From contig CBDAOL010000006.1 in NCBI GenBank assembly GCA_965198045.1, positions 124,001 through 188,000 of the forward strand: DNA of 64,000 nucleotides, written 5' to 3'. The notes under the pieces were generated by a model that was not told the DNA's origin, made no database searches, and worked only from the letters and a program-made list of their open reading frames with translations. The position numbers and the translations under genes were made by a program. This DNA is from CBDDEC01 sp965198045 (GTDB lineage Bacteria > Chloroflexota > Dehalococcoidia > UBA2979). Of this stretch, positions 40,859 through 49,365 are shown in pieces (positions within the stretch are counted from its first letter, which is position 1; each line of letters starts with the position of its first letter).

Positions 40859-41644
40859 CTAGAGGCCCAGCAGCTGCGCCGCGTTGCCACCGAGGACGGC
40901 GTCGCGATCGACCTCGGACGCCTCGGCCAGCGCCGCCCGCGCCTCTCCCAGGTCGCGCGACTGCTCGCGCAGCGGGAAGTCGGAGCCCCAGGCGATGGCG
41001 CTGGGCCCGACGAGATCGAGCGCGACGCGGAAGACCGAGGCGTCGTAGAGGTACGCCGAGGCGGCGGTGTCGAAGAGCAGACGCCCACCGTCGACCGCCG
41101 CGCGCACCTCGGGCATGAGGCCGTAAAACGCGAAGCCGCCGCCCCAGTGAGCGGCGATCACCGGAGACGCCGCGTCATCGCCTGCGCGCGACTGAACGAG
41201 GCGCCAGAGATCGCCCGGGGTGAGCCCGCCGGTTTTGCCCGGATAGGCGTGACCGACCTCCTCCGAGCAGTGCACCAGCAGTGGCCCACCGGCACTGCCG
41301 AGGGCCGCTGGGTCCGTCTCGCGCACCTCGCCGATGCCGGCTGCGCCCTCGGGGGCCGCGAGGCTGGGGACGAACGGCAGGATGTGGCCGGGATGCGCAC
41401 CTGCGGCGTCGAGGAGGTAGGCCGTGTGCTCCTCGGCCAGCGCGCCCGAAGACCACCAGAACCCGGCCGCGACCGAAGCATCGACGGCAGCCGCATCCAT
41501 CGACCGCACCAGATCCTCGGCGGTAGCCATCCGCGCCTGCGGGTCCGCGTAGAGCTCAGCGAACCGCGGCTCGATCGAGGCGAGTTCCGCGCGCCGCTCG
41601 ATCATCGCCGGCGGGAAGATGTGCGTGTGGATGTCGACGATCAT
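40859..41644 (-). CDS. Amidohydrolase family protein (amidohydrolase-2/ACMSD-like)
   Basis: A 261-residue TIM-barrel hydrolase. The metal site starts with IVDIHTHIFPP, then LLVHCSEEVGHAYPGKTGG, a His in VIAAHWGGGFAFY, and the catalytic Asp in IAWGSDFPLREQ. This is the ACMSD/4-oxalomesaconate subgroup that decarboxylates or hydrolyses small acids; the substrate is unknown. ATG 41644 is chosen because the protein starts at the conserved HTH strand. It is divergent from scpB and followed by thpR. Confidence 0.82.
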   Translation of the reverse strand: MIVDIHTHIFPPAMIERRAELASIEPRFAELYADPQARMATAEDLVRSMDAAAVDASVAAGFWWSSGALAEEHTAYLLDAAGAHPGHILPFVPSLAAPEGAAGIGEVRETDPAALGSAGGPLLVHCSEEVGHAYPGKTGGLTPGDLWRLVQSRAGDDAASPVIAAHWGGGFAFYGLMPEVRAAVDGGRLLFDTAASAYLYDASVFRVALDLVGPSAIAWGSDFPLREQSRDLGEARAALAEASEVDRDAVLGGNAAQLLGL

Positions 41645-41743
41645 GCCGCTGATCGTAACGGCGACGGCCGTCGACAGCCGCGGGGCGATGCGGCCGCGGC
41701 CGTGGCGTGGCAAGATGCGGGCGACGGCGCACCGGAGGTGGCC

Positions 41744-42754
41744 ATGGTCGAGCGCAGGCAGTTCCCTCGGCAATTCGACGACGAGTCGAAACCAGCCTCG
41801 CGCAACGGCGACGCCTCGACGCTCGCCGAGGAGCCGGTCGAGCCCAACGAGGCGCCCGCCGATCTCCCGGAGGAGCTGCCCGAGAGCGCCATCCCGAACA
41901 CCGTCGAGGAGCCGCCCGCGGAAGAGGAGCTGCCTCCCGGTCTCGCCGCCGCCGTGCGCGATGCCGAGACGCCACCGCCCACCGCCGAGGAGCGACGCCG
42001 CATCGGGGACCCGCCGCCTGCGCCGGACCTCGACGAGTTGCCGCGCCGCCTGGAGGCGCTGCTCTTCGTCGCCGATCATCCGGTGGACGAGGCGACCCTC
42101 TCGCTGGCGCTCGCGGTCGAGCGCCGGCAGCTGCGAGCGGCGCTCGACCGCCTCGGCGCTACGCTGCGCGACGAGCGTCGAGGCACGCGTCTGCAGCAGG
42201 GCCCCGATGGCATCCAGCTGGTCAGCGACCCCGATGCCGCCGAGTACATCGAGTACTTCCTCGGCCTCGAAGCCTCGCGCAAGCTGTCGAACGCCTCGCT
42301 GGAGACGCTGGCGATCGTCGCCTACCGGCAGCCAGTGACACGCGGCGGCATCGACGCCGTACGAGGCGTCAACAGCGACGGCGCGGTAGCGACGCTCCGC
42401 GCGCGAGGGTTGATCCATGAGACGGGCCGTGCCCCAACGCCCGGCCGGCCGCGCCTGTTCGGCACCACGCAGCGCTTCCTCGAGCACTTCGGCCTGGAAC
42501 GCGCCTCGGACCTGCCGCCGCTGCCTGAAGATGTCGACCTGCCGCCCCACGAGATCGGCGAGCAGCTCGGCCTCGACGACACGGAGGTCGCAGCGCTGCT
42601 CGCAGCGGAGGCGGCCGCCGAGGAGACACCAGCGGACGCGGAAGCGGAGATCACCGGCGAGGTCGATGTGCTTGCGGAGACCGCCGCCGCCCTGGCCGAC
42701 GAGGCTCCGGGCAACGCGGGCGAAGCCGAGCGCGAGCCTTCCACGGCCGGGTAA
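41744..42754 (+). CDS. scpB: Segregation and condensation protein ScpB with long acidic tails
   Basis: A 336-residue protein. The ScpB core of two winged helices is at about 95-270 (RRLEALLFVADHPVDEATLSLAL, GLEASRKLSNASLETLAIVAYRQPVTRGGIDAVRGVNSDGAVATLRARGLI, GRPRLFGTTQRFLEHFGL). It bridges SMC with ScpA in chromosome condensation. A 95-residue acidic, Pro-rich N-terminal tail and an acidic Ala-rich C-terminal tail make it clearly longer than the usual 180-220 residues. GGAGGTGG precedes the ATG. scpA is not adjacent. Confidence 0.92.
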   Translation: MVERRQFPRQFDDESKPASRNGDASTLAEEPVEPNEAPADLPEELPESAIPNTVEEPPAEEELPPGLAAAVRDAETPPPTAEERRRIGDPPPAPDLDELPRRLEALLFVADHPVDEATLSLALAVERRQLRAALDRLGATLRDERRGTRLQQGPDGIQLVSDPDAAEYIEYFLGLEASRKLSNASLETLAIVAYRQPVTRGGIDAVRGVNSDGAVATLRARGLIHETGRAPTPGRPRLFGTTQRFLEHFGLERASDLPPLPEDVDLPPHEIGEQLGLDDTEVAALLAAEAAAEETPADAEAEITGEVDVLAETAAALADEAPGNAGEAEREPSTAG

Positions 42755-42787
42755 ACGCAAGAGCGACTGGGATCGCGGAGGTCGCGA

Positions 42788-43096
42788 ATGGCGGCGATCG
42801 TCCTGCTCGTCACACTCCATCTCTTTGACCCGAGCAGCCTGAAGCAGAAGCGTGGCGTCATACGCCCGTTGATCGAGCGGCTGCGCCGGCAGCTCTCGGT
42901 CAGCGTCGCCGAGGTCGGAATGCACGACGAACTGCGCCGCTCGCAGATCGGCCTGGCACTCGTCGCACCCGACCTCGCGGCTGCGCGCCGGCTCCTCGAG
43001 GATGCGAAACGCGCGATCGACGACCAGCTGATCGGCCGCGGTGAGGTGATGGACGCGACCGTGGAGGAGCTGACGCTGGAGAGCGAGCTGCGCTAG
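42788..43096 (+). CDS. DUF503 (YlxP-like) protein
   Basis: A 102-residue protein with IVLLVTLHLFDPSSLKQKRGVIRPLIERLRRQLSVSVAEVGMHDELRRSQIGLALVA and DAKRAIDDQL, the DUF503 pattern. In Firmicutes ylxP neighbours rbfA/truB and is thought to be ribosome-associated; here it follows scpB by 33 bases. GGAGGTCGC lies upstream. Confidence 0.9.
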   Translation: MAAIVLLVTLHLFDPSSLKQKRGVIRPLIERLRRQLSVSVAEVGMHDELRRSQIGLALVAPDLAAARRLLEDAKRAIDDQLIGRGEVMDATVEELTLESELR

Positions 43097-43137
43097 CGGC
43101 GGAACGGTGTCGGCGTCTTGGTCGGGCGGTGAACGCA

Positions 43138-43170
43138 AAGAGGGCGCCCTACGGGGGAGGGCGCCCTCTT
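43138..43170. terminator. Bidirectional terminator
   Basis: A 13-base perfect stem, AAGAGGGCGCCCT (43138-43150) with AGGGCGCCCTCTT (43158-43170), loop of seven bases. It sits between the convergent ylxP-like gene and the 44-residue gene, so it probably ends both transcripts. Confidence 0.85.
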
Positions 43171-43287
43171 GAATCGCCGTTCGGGCCCTCCCGGAGGGAT
43201 CCGCGGGGCTCGAACGGACGGACTAACGGCGGCGAGGCCGGTGCGGGGTGCTTGGCCTCGCCGGGTGGCCGACTTAGAGCGGCTGCT

Positions 43288-43422
43288 CTAGAACGGGATG
43301 CTGAAAGTGGTGGCGATGGTCGCGCGGAGCTGCTCACGCAGATCGCGCTGCGACTCCGCGAAAGTGGGGGCGTTCTGACGCCCGCTCCGGACAATCGCGT
43401 TGTAGTAGCGACGGACGCTCAT
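43288..43422 (-). CDS. 44-residue basic protein, unknown function
   Basis: ATG at 43422 with GGAAGGAA ideally placed upstream; the peptide starts MSVRRYYNAIVRSG, has a helical QRDLREQLRAT segment and ends TTFSIPF. No signal peptide. Two good promoters (43667-43695 and 43506-43534) point at it and a strong terminator follows, so it is probably a real, independently transcribed gene or a small RNA that also encodes a peptide. Family not recognised. Confidence 0.6.
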   Translation of the reverse strand: MSVRRYYNAIVRSGRQNAPTFAESQRDLREQLRATIATTFSIPF

Positions 43423-43436
43423 CAGTAGTTCCTTCC

Positions 43437-43491
43437 TGTGCAATCGGGGGCTTTCCCCTCGACCGCTCAGCCAGTTGTGACGTTCTGCACA
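43437..43491 (-). promoter_or_regulatory. Structured leader before the 44-residue gene
   Basis: TGTGCA (43437-43442) pairs with TGCACA (43486-43491), enclosing a GGGG/CCCC hairpin (43447-43450 with 43455-43458). The outer stem ends one base from the AGGAAGG ribosome-binding site, so folding could mask it. No known riboswitch class is recognised. Confidence 0.4.
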
Positions 43492-43505
43492 AACTCGACA
43501 TTAGG

Positions 43506-43534
43506 AGTATCGGCAGTACGGGCGCTATCAGCAA
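43506..43534 (-). promoter_or_regulatory. Proximal promoter of the 44-residue gene
   Basis: On the minus strand TTGCTG (43529-43534), 17 bases, GATACT (43506-43511), giving a leader of about 80 bases to the ATG at 43422. Confidence 0.5.
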
Positions 43535-43666
43535 GTGAATGTGAGACTTTCACGTTAAGTTTGTGCTAACCGCGTTATTCGTTCTCGTAACACCTCTGTG
43601 ATGCCTGGGCGACCAAAGAAACGATACCCGGGTGGGGCATACCTGCCCTGCCTCGAGTTCGTGACT

Positions 43667-43716
43667 AGAGTAACAAAGACGAGTAATCTTGTCAACATTG
43701 TCGGCAATATGTCGAC
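43667..43716 (-). promoter_or_regulatory. Distal promoter with overlapping inverted repeat
   Basis: On the minus strand TTGACA (43690-43695), 17 bases, TACTCT (43667-43672), close to the sigma70 consensus. GTCAACAT (43691-43698) and ATGTCGAC (43709-43716) form an imperfect inverted repeat (7 of 8) covering the -35, as an operator would. The region 43423-43723 is noticeably AT-richer than its surroundings and holds no convincing gene other than these signals. Confidence 0.55.
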
Positions 43717-43723
43717 AGGCGGC

Positions 43724-45035
43724 TTAGCGAGCCGTTGCCGCCACCTCGAGGGGTGTGCAGAGCAGGTCGTAGGGCAGCGCGCCGTCGATGCGTGCCGGGA
43801 CCAGGTCGCCCGCCGCGTGGACGCCCTTGAGCAGCGCCAGGCCATCGACCTCGGGCGCGTCGCGCCAGGTGCGACCCACGGAGATCGGCTCGCCGTCCAT
43901 CGTCTCGGTCGGCTCCAACGATTCGACGAGGACATCGAACTCACGGCCGATCTGGTCCCGCTGGTGCTCGAGCGAGATCCCCTGCGCCAGTTCCATCAGC
44001 CGACCGAAGCGCTCCTCCTTGACCGCCTCGGACACCTGAGCCGCCTCAGCGGCGGCCGGCGTCCCCGACTGGGGTGAATACGTGAAGGCGCCAAGGCGTT
44101 CGAAGCGCTGCTCCGCGACGAAGTCGAGGAGTTCCCCGAACTCGGCCTCGGTCTCGCCGGGGTAGCCGACGATGAACGTCGTGCGCATGACGCCGTCGGG
44201 CATGGCGGTGCGTACGCGCTCGATGCTGCGCCGCGTGATGCGCAGCGGCGGCCGGCGCATGCGACACAGCACGGCGTCCGATCCGTGCTGGAGCGGCATG
44301 TCGAGGTAGGGCACGACGTTGGGCAGCGCCGCGATCGTCTCGGCGAGGCGCTCCGTCACGCGGCCGGGATAGGCGTACATCAAGCGGATCCACGGAACCT
44401 CCGGCACGGCTTCCGCGAGCGCCTCAAGCAGCGTCGCCAGGCCCTCCGGGTCGCCGTCGTCCTCGCCGTAGGCGGTGGAGTCCTGCGCGACCAGCACCAG
44501 CTCCTTCGCCCCGGCGGCGGCGTGCAGACGCGCCTCGGCGACCAGCCTGGCGCACCGGCGATGACTGCATGCCGCCCTTGATCGTGGGGATGATGCAGAA
44601 TGTGCAGGGCCGGTCGCAGCCGTCCGAGATCTTGAGGTACGCGCTGGGCGCGCCGAGGTTCATCGGATCGGGCTGCGGAATGTCGAAGAGCTCGTCGGCC
44701 GGACCGAGCGCGGAGGCGACGGCGTCCCATTGCTCCGCACCGAAGGTCGCGTCGACCGAGGGCACGGCATCGCGCACGCGGTCGGCCGCGATCTGGGTGA
44801 GGCAACCGACGACATAGAGCTGCTGGTCTTCGCGACGCGCCTCGTCGAGGGCCTGCACGGTCTCGATCGACTGTTCGATCGCGTCGTCGATGAAGCCGCA
44901 GGTGTTGACGAGCAGCAGATCCGCCTCGTCAGGGTCGAGCACGCCCACATGCCGTCCGGCACGCAGCGCCTGCTCCAGGCGCATGGAGTCGACACTGTTC
45001 TTCGCGCACCCGAGCGTGACGAGGTGGTACTTCAC
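43724..45035 (-). pseudogene. rimO: Ribosomal protein S12 methylthiotransferase RimO, one frameshift
   Basis: Two frames together make a full-length RimO. From 45035: HLVTLGCAKNSVDSMRLEQAL, NTCGFIDDAIEQSIE, and the radical-SAM cluster ISDGCDRPCTFCIIP. After about 44550 the protein continues in another frame: LVAEARLHAAAGAKELVLVAQDSTAYG, YLDMPLQHGSDAVLCRMRR, the radical-SAM C-terminal region and a TRAM domain ending at 43724. Skipping one G just after the codons for PVRQ restores the frame. The rest is undamaged, so a sequencing/assembly error or a very recent mutation is likelier than an old pseudogene. RimO methylthiolates Asp of S12. Confidence 0.85.
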
Positions 45036-45096
45036 CCCGTCACGCTAGACGGCCATGGTTCTGGCGTCATCGAAGTTCCAACCGTCTCCGGGCGCG

Positions 45097-45891
45097 CTAC
45101 GGCGAGCCTTCGCCGGCGCGCGAGCCGTTCGAGACGAAGATCGTGACGATCGTGGTGTCCTCGAGCGTGGTGCCGGCGTCCGGGCTCTGGCGGAAGACCT
45201 CGCCTGACGGCACCTCGTCGTTGAAATTCTCGAGGACGAGCCAACGCACGCCGCGTTCGTCGAGGTGCTCGATCACGGTGGAGCGGGCGACGCCGACGAA
45301 GTCGGGCACGATGCCGTCTGCGGTCTCAGGGACGACGGTGGCGCCGGCATCGGCCGTGGTCGCGCCGTCGCCGGCGGGCGCACTGGCCGCAGGCGTGGCA
45401 GCCGAGTCGCTACCCCCGCCCGGCAGGTCGAGGCCGCTCGCGCCGCCGAGGAGCGCGCCGGCCGCCAGCACGAGCACGACGAGCGCGAGCCCGGCGCCAA
45501 TGATCGCCAGCAGCGGCCGGTTGAACTCGGGCATCGTCGAGGGCCGGCGGCGGAGGCCGGGCAGCGGCTCGAGGCCGGTCGGCGGCTGGAGTGTCCCGGT
45601 CATCTCGGCCACGGCCGCTTCTGGGTCGAGTCCGAGGAAGCGTGTGTACGAGCGCATGAAGCCGCGGGCATAGACCGGAGCGGGGAGGACGTCGTAGTGC
45701 TCCTCCTCAAGGGCCTGGAGGTAAAGGCTGTTGACGCGGATCGCGTTCTCAACGTCCTCGAGGCACTGCCCCAGGGTGACGCGGCGGTCACGCAGGCGCT
45801 GACCGATGCTCGGGAGCGGCTCGCGGATCGGCGTCGTCGGAGAGGCGTCTTCGCCCTCGTGCGAGGAGGGATCCTGTGCCGGCATGACCAT
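45097..45891 (-). CDS. RodZ-like HTH membrane protein with PASTA domain
   Basis: A 264-residue protein. The cytoplasmic HTH_25 domain (SIGQRLRDRRVTLGQCLEDVENAIRVNSLYLQALEEEHYDVLPAPVYARGFMRSYTRFLGLDP) is the RodZ module. A membrane segment (RPLLAIIGAGLALVVLVLAAGALL) leads to an Ala/Thr/Gly-rich linker and one extracellular PASTA domain (VPDFVGVARSTVIEHLDERGVRWLVLENFNDEVPSGEVFRQSPDAGTTL). RodZ links MreB to the wall machinery, and PASTA domains bind muropeptides or beta-lactams, so this may sense wall precursors. Start 45891 (second ATG 45885) without strong ribosome-binding site, four bases after the dehydrogenase stop. Confidence 0.8.
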   Translation of the reverse strand: MVMPAQDPSSHEGEDASPTTPIREPLPSIGQRLRDRRVTLGQCLEDVENAIRVNSLYLQALEEEHYDVLPAPVYARGFMRSYTRFLGLDPEAAVAEMTGTLQPPTGLEPLPGLRRRPSTMPEFNRPLLAIIGAGLALVVLVLAAGALLGGASGLDLPGGGSDSAATPAASAPAGDGATTADAGATVVPETADGIVPDFVGVARSTVIEHLDERGVRWLVLENFNDEVPSGEVFRQSPDAGTTLEDTTIVTIFVSNGSRAGEGSP

Positions 45892-45895
45892 CGAC

Positions 45896-46951
45896 TCAGA
45901 CCCGGATCGGGTCGACGCCGGGGAAGTGGACGAGAGACTTGAGCCCATCCATTTCCAGGCGCGCTCGATACGCTTCCGGAACTCGTTCGATGTCATATCG
46001 ATTCGTCACCAGCTCCCCGATGTGCGGGACCGCGCGCAGCAGCGCCATGGCCCTCCGATACTGGTCGGTGTTGGCATTCTGTGAGCCAGTCAGGACCACC
46101 TCCCCATAGTGCACAAAATTGGGATCGAAGGGGATCGGTTCACCGTCGCGCGGGAAGCCGGCGAAGAGGTTGACGATGCCCTGCGGGCGCGCCAGCTGGA
46201 TCGCGTCGGGCACGAGGTCGGCGATGCCGACGGAGACGATCACCGCGTCCGCCCCATAGCCGTCCGTGGCGTCGAGGACGTTGCCGCGAATGTCGTCGCG
46301 CCCCGGGTCGAGCACGAGGTCGGCGCCCCAGCGCTCGGCCACGGCGCGCCGCAGGCCTTCGGGCTCGCTCACGATGATCGGCCCGGCGCCCAGCGCTCGG
46401 CCCATCAGCAGGTGCAGCAGGCCCATCGGGCCGGCGCCGACGATGATCATCGAGGTGCCGGCCTCGACCCCGCAGAGTTCGAGTGAAGCGAGCACGCAGG
46501 CGGCGGGCTCCGTGATCGCCGCGATGTCGAGGCTCAGGTCGTCCGGCACCCGCAGCACGTGGCCGTTTGTCACTAGCTCCTCCGGCACGAGCAGGTGCTC
46601 GGCGAAGCCGCCGTCGAGGTCATAGCCGAGTGTTCTCCGGCTGATGCAGCGGTTGCGGCGCCCGGTGATGCAGAAGCGGCAGTAGCCACAGGACAGGATC
46701 GGGCAGAGCACGACGCGCTCACCCTCGTGGACGACCGTCACCTCGTCGCCGACCTCGTCGATGACGCCGGCGATTTCGTGGCCGGGGATGACGCCCGGCT
46801 CGGCGTGTTTCTCGCCGCGGTAGACACGTACGTCAGAGGCGCAGAGCGAGGTCGCAGCGACGCTCAGTCGGATTTCGCCCGGCGCGACCTCGGGCGTCGG
46901 CCGGTCCTCGACCGTCACCAGACCGGAACGATGAAAAACGGTGGCGCGCAT
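45896..46951 (-). CDS. Zinc-dependent medium-chain alcohol dehydrogenase
   Basis: A 351-residue MDR dehydrogenase. Catalytic zinc ligands are in SLCASD and PGHEIAG; the structural zinc loop is CGYCRFCITGRRNRC; the Rossmann motif is VGAGPMGLLHLLMGRALG. The sequence resembles sorbitol/threonine/galactitol dehydrogenases more than simple alcohol dehydrogenases, and a polyol or threonine-like substrate is likely but not provable. ATG 46951 begins the conserved N-terminus (MRATVF). It is upstream of the RodZ-like gene with four bases between. Confidence 0.85.
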   Translation of the reverse strand: MRATVFHRSGLVTVEDRPTPEVAPGEIRLSVAATSLCASDVRVYRGEKHAEPGVIPGHEIAGVIDEVGDEVTVVHEGERVVLCPILSCGYCRFCITGRRNRCISRRTLGYDLDGGFAEHLLVPEELVTNGHVLRVPDDLSLDIAAITEPAACVLASLELCGVEAGTSMIIVGAGPMGLLHLLMGRALGAGPIIVSEPEGLRRAVAERWGADLVLDPGRDDIRGNVLDATDGYGADAVIVSVGIADLVPDAIQLARPQGIVNLFAGFPRDGEPIPFDPNFVHYGEVVLTGSQNANTDQYRRAMALLRAVPHIGELVTNRYDIERVPEAYRARLEMDGLKSLVHFPGVDPIRV

Positions 46952-47128
46952 CAGCGGTCCCCTGCAGACGACGATGCCAAAACGTTCGAGGATCCAGTGT
47001 CCGGACCTGCCGCCGCTGACAGGCTCGCCGTGATCCGCCGGCAGCGTACCGCAGCGGAGCACCCCGCGGATCGCGCACGCCGACGACGAGCTATGCCTCG
47101 GCGGTTGCGGAGGACGCTGGTGGTGTTG

Positions 47129-47395
47129 CTAGCCGGCCTGCGAGGCCTTGAGTCCCCGCACGAGGCGGGACTTGCGCCGGGCCGCGTTGTTGGGGTGGAT
47201 CACACCTCGGCGGGCGGCGCGGTCGAGGGCGGACTGGGCGGCGCGGACGAACTCTGCGGCGTCGTCGTCGCCATGTTCGATGGCCAGTCGTGCATCGCGA
47301 ACGGCGCTGGTCGCGCGCGTGCGAACCGGGCGGTTGCGATCCGCGCGGCGGGTGTTCTGCCGAATGCGCTTGCGCGCCTGGATGGTATGGGCCAT
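47129..47395 (-). CDS. rpsT: 30S ribosomal protein S20
   Basis: An 88-residue basic helical protein with AHTIQARKRIRQNTRRADRNRPVRT, a helical middle, then RAARRGVIHPNNAARRKSRLVRGL, the S20 signature. It binds 16S rRNA early in 30S assembly. GGAGGGGCGAC precedes the ATG. It stands alone, divergent from murJ. Confidence 0.97.
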   Translation of the reverse strand: MAHTIQARKRIRQNTRRADRNRPVRTRATSAVRDARLAIEHGDDDAAEFVRAAQSALDRAARRGVIHPNNAARRKSRLVRGLKASQAG

Positions 47396-47532
47396 CGAGG
47401 TCGCCCCTCCTTGAGGCGGACAGGGATCGTAGCGCCGCGTGTGAGCTTGCGTCTATGCGCGACGTCCGGCTCGCCGCCTCCTCTTCGTGGCTGTGCATTG
47501 ACCCGATAGGTGGGCGCAGCCAATGATGCGTT

Positions 47533-49233
47533 ATGGCCGACTCCGAGCCGCGCCCGCCGGTCGAAGACGGGCCTCCGTCCGAGGAGGCTCCCGCCCCCGC
47601 CAACTCCCGCGAGCGGCCACATCGAGCGCTCGGCCGCTTCCTGGCAGATGGCATCGGCGGCAGCTGGGTCGCGCGCTGGCAGACACGGTCGCTGGCCGGC
47701 GCGGCGGGCATCGTGGCGCTGGGCTTTGTCGGATCGAGGCTGCTCGGCCTCGTGCGCTCGGTCGCCATCGCGGACGCCTTCGGCACCGACCCTGAGCTGT
47801 CGGCCTACTGGGTCGCGTTCCGGCTGCCCGATCTCGTCTTCCAGGTGCTGGCCGGCGCGACGCTGTCGGCGGCGTTTATCCCGGTGTTCAGCCGCGTGGC
47901 GGTCCGGGAGGGCGAGGACGGAGCGTGGCGGCTCGCCTCGAGCGTGCTGAACCTCGTCTCGATCGCGACCGTCGTCCTGGCCGGACTGGCGTTCCTGCTC
48001 GCGCCCTGGATCGTGCCGTTGCTCGCCCCGGGCCTCGGCGAAGAGACCGGGCGCGAGGCGGAGCTGCGGGCGCAGGCGGTGGAACTGACGCGCTTCATGA
48101 TGCTGTCGCCGCTGTTCTTCGGCATCAGCGGCATGCTGACGGGCATCCTCAACGCGCGCCAGCACTTCATCGCGCCGGCCGTGGCGCCCATGATCTACAA
48201 CCTCTCGATCATCCTCAGCGCCGTCTTCCTGGCCGACCGCTGGGGCGTGCACGGGCTCGCCTGGGGCGTCGTGATCGGCTCGCTCGCCCACCTGCTGGTG
48301 CAGGTGCCGGCGCTCGCTGCGGCCGGCATGCGCTGGAAGCCGTCGTTCGAGTTCGCCTCGGGGGCGGTGCGCGATGTGCTGCGACTGATGGGGCCGAGGG
48401 TGATCGGGCTGGCGGCGACCCAGATCAACTTCATCGTCGTGATCTTCTTCGCCTCGTTCATCTCAGACGAGGCGATCAGCGCTATGAACTACGCCTTCCT
48501 GATGATGATGCTCCCGGTTGGCGTGGTGGGCATGGCCATCTCGACGGCCGTGTTCCCGACGCTGTCGCAGCAGGCAGCGGCGTCCGAGTTCGATGCGCTA
48601 CGGCACTCCACGGCGCGGGCGCTGCGCACGATCCTCTTCCTCGCGATCCCGGCGTCCGTCGGCCTGCTCGTGCTGGCCGAACCGAGCGTGCGGCTGCTCC
48701 TCGAACGGGGGGCCTTCGGTGAGGCCTCGACAGACCTCGTGGTCGGCGCGCTCATGCTGTACGCGATCGGCATCTTCGGCCACGCCGGGATCGAGATCCT
48801 GAGTCGAGGCTTCTACGCCCTCTCTGACACCCGCACGCCGGTGATCGTCGCCGTGTCCGCCGTAGCGCTGAACATCGTCCTCAGCGCCGCCCTCGTGGCT
48901 CCATTCGGCATCGAGGGGTTGGCGCTGGCCGCATCACTCACCGCGGGCATCGAGTTCTTCGTGCTCGTGCGCCTGCTGCAGACCCGGCTCGGTGGCTGGG
49001 ACGAGATCGGCTTGCGCCTGCCGGTCACCCGCACGGTGCTCGCGGCCGCGGTGATGGCCGAGGTGATCGTGATCGCTCGCCTGCTCCTCGGGGAGCTGGG
49101 CGTCGAGGGCGCCACGTTCCTCGAGTCGCTGGCGCTGCTGGTGATCGCGGGCGGCCTCGGCGGGCTCAGCTACATCGGGCTGTCCTTCGTGATGAATCGC
49201 GACGAAGTGATGGCGGTGACGGGGCGCGGCTAG
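47533..49233 (+). CDS. murJ: Lipid II flippase MurJ
   Basis: A 566-residue MVF/MATE-fold membrane protein with about 14 hydrophobic segments. After an acidic Pro-rich cytoplasmic N-terminus (about 40 residues) come GFVGSRLLGLVRSVAIADAFGTDPELSAYWVAFRLPDLVFQVLAGATLSAAFIPVFSR and MLTGILNARQHFIAPAVAPMIYN, the MurJ core with its conserved Arg and Asp. It moves lipid-linked peptidoglycan precursor across the membrane. It is 138 bases from divergent rpsT. Confidence 0.93.
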   Translation: MADSEPRPPVEDGPPSEEAPAPANSRERPHRALGRFLADGIGGSWVARWQTRSLAGAAGIVALGFVGSRLLGLVRSVAIADAFGTDPELSAYWVAFRLPDLVFQVLAGATLSAAFIPVFSRVAVREGEDGAWRLASSVLNLVSIATVVLAGLAFLLAPWIVPLLAPGLGEETGREAELRAQAVELTRFMMLSPLFFGISGMLTGILNARQHFIAPAVAPMIYNLSIILSAVFLADRWGVHGLAWGVVIGSLAHLLVQVPALAAAGMRWKPSFEFASGAVRDVLRLMGPRVIGLAATQINFIVVIFFASFISDEAISAMNYAFLMMMLPVGVVGMAISTAVFPTLSQQAAASEFDALRHSTARALRTILFLAIPASVGLLVLAEPSVRLLLERGAFGEASTDLVVGALMLYAIGIFGHAGIEILSRGFYALSDTRTPVIVAVSAVALNIVLSAALVAPFGIEGLALAASLTAGIEFFVLVRLLQTRLGGWDEIGLRLPVTRTVLAAAVMAEVIVIARLLLGELGVEGATFLESLALLVIAGGLGGLSYIGLSFVMNRDEVMAVTGRG

Positions 49234-49249
49234 GCGTCGACCGACGCGG

Positions 49250-49311
49250 TATACTGGACGTGCCCCCAACCTCTACAAGGGAGCGAGTCGAGCGGACGCA
49301 CACGCGTCCGC
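49250..49311 (+). promoter_or_regulatory. Promoter and leader hairpin of the zinc-ribbon gene
   Basis: TATACT at 49250-49255 fits a -10, though no good -35 is visible. About 37 bases further on, GCGGACGC and GCGTCCGC (49292-49299 and 49304-49311) form an eight-base stem with an ACAC loop in the roughly 100-base leader. Confidence 0.4.
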
Positions 49312-49365
49312 GCTGCCGCGTGTACGGACGACGAGGGGCGCCGATCGAGTAGACGAGGAGGAACC

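Noticed and set aside
41645..43138. N-terminal extension of the amidohydrolase frame across scpB and the ylxP-like gene
   Set aside because: The conserved amidohydrolase begins at 41644; the upstream part is antisense to two recognised genes.
43598..43740. Plus-strand frame starting MPGRPKKRYPGG and minus-strand frame ending EVLRERITRLAQT in the AT-rich island
   Set aside because: Both run into or out of rimO in the wrong frame, have no ribosome-binding site, and overlap a promoter; the minus one begins before the -35 that would transcribe it.
44500..44600. Programmed frameshift in rimO
   Set aside because: No slippery heptamer or downstream structure is evident at the break, and RimO is not known to use recoding; a one-base error or mutation is simpler.
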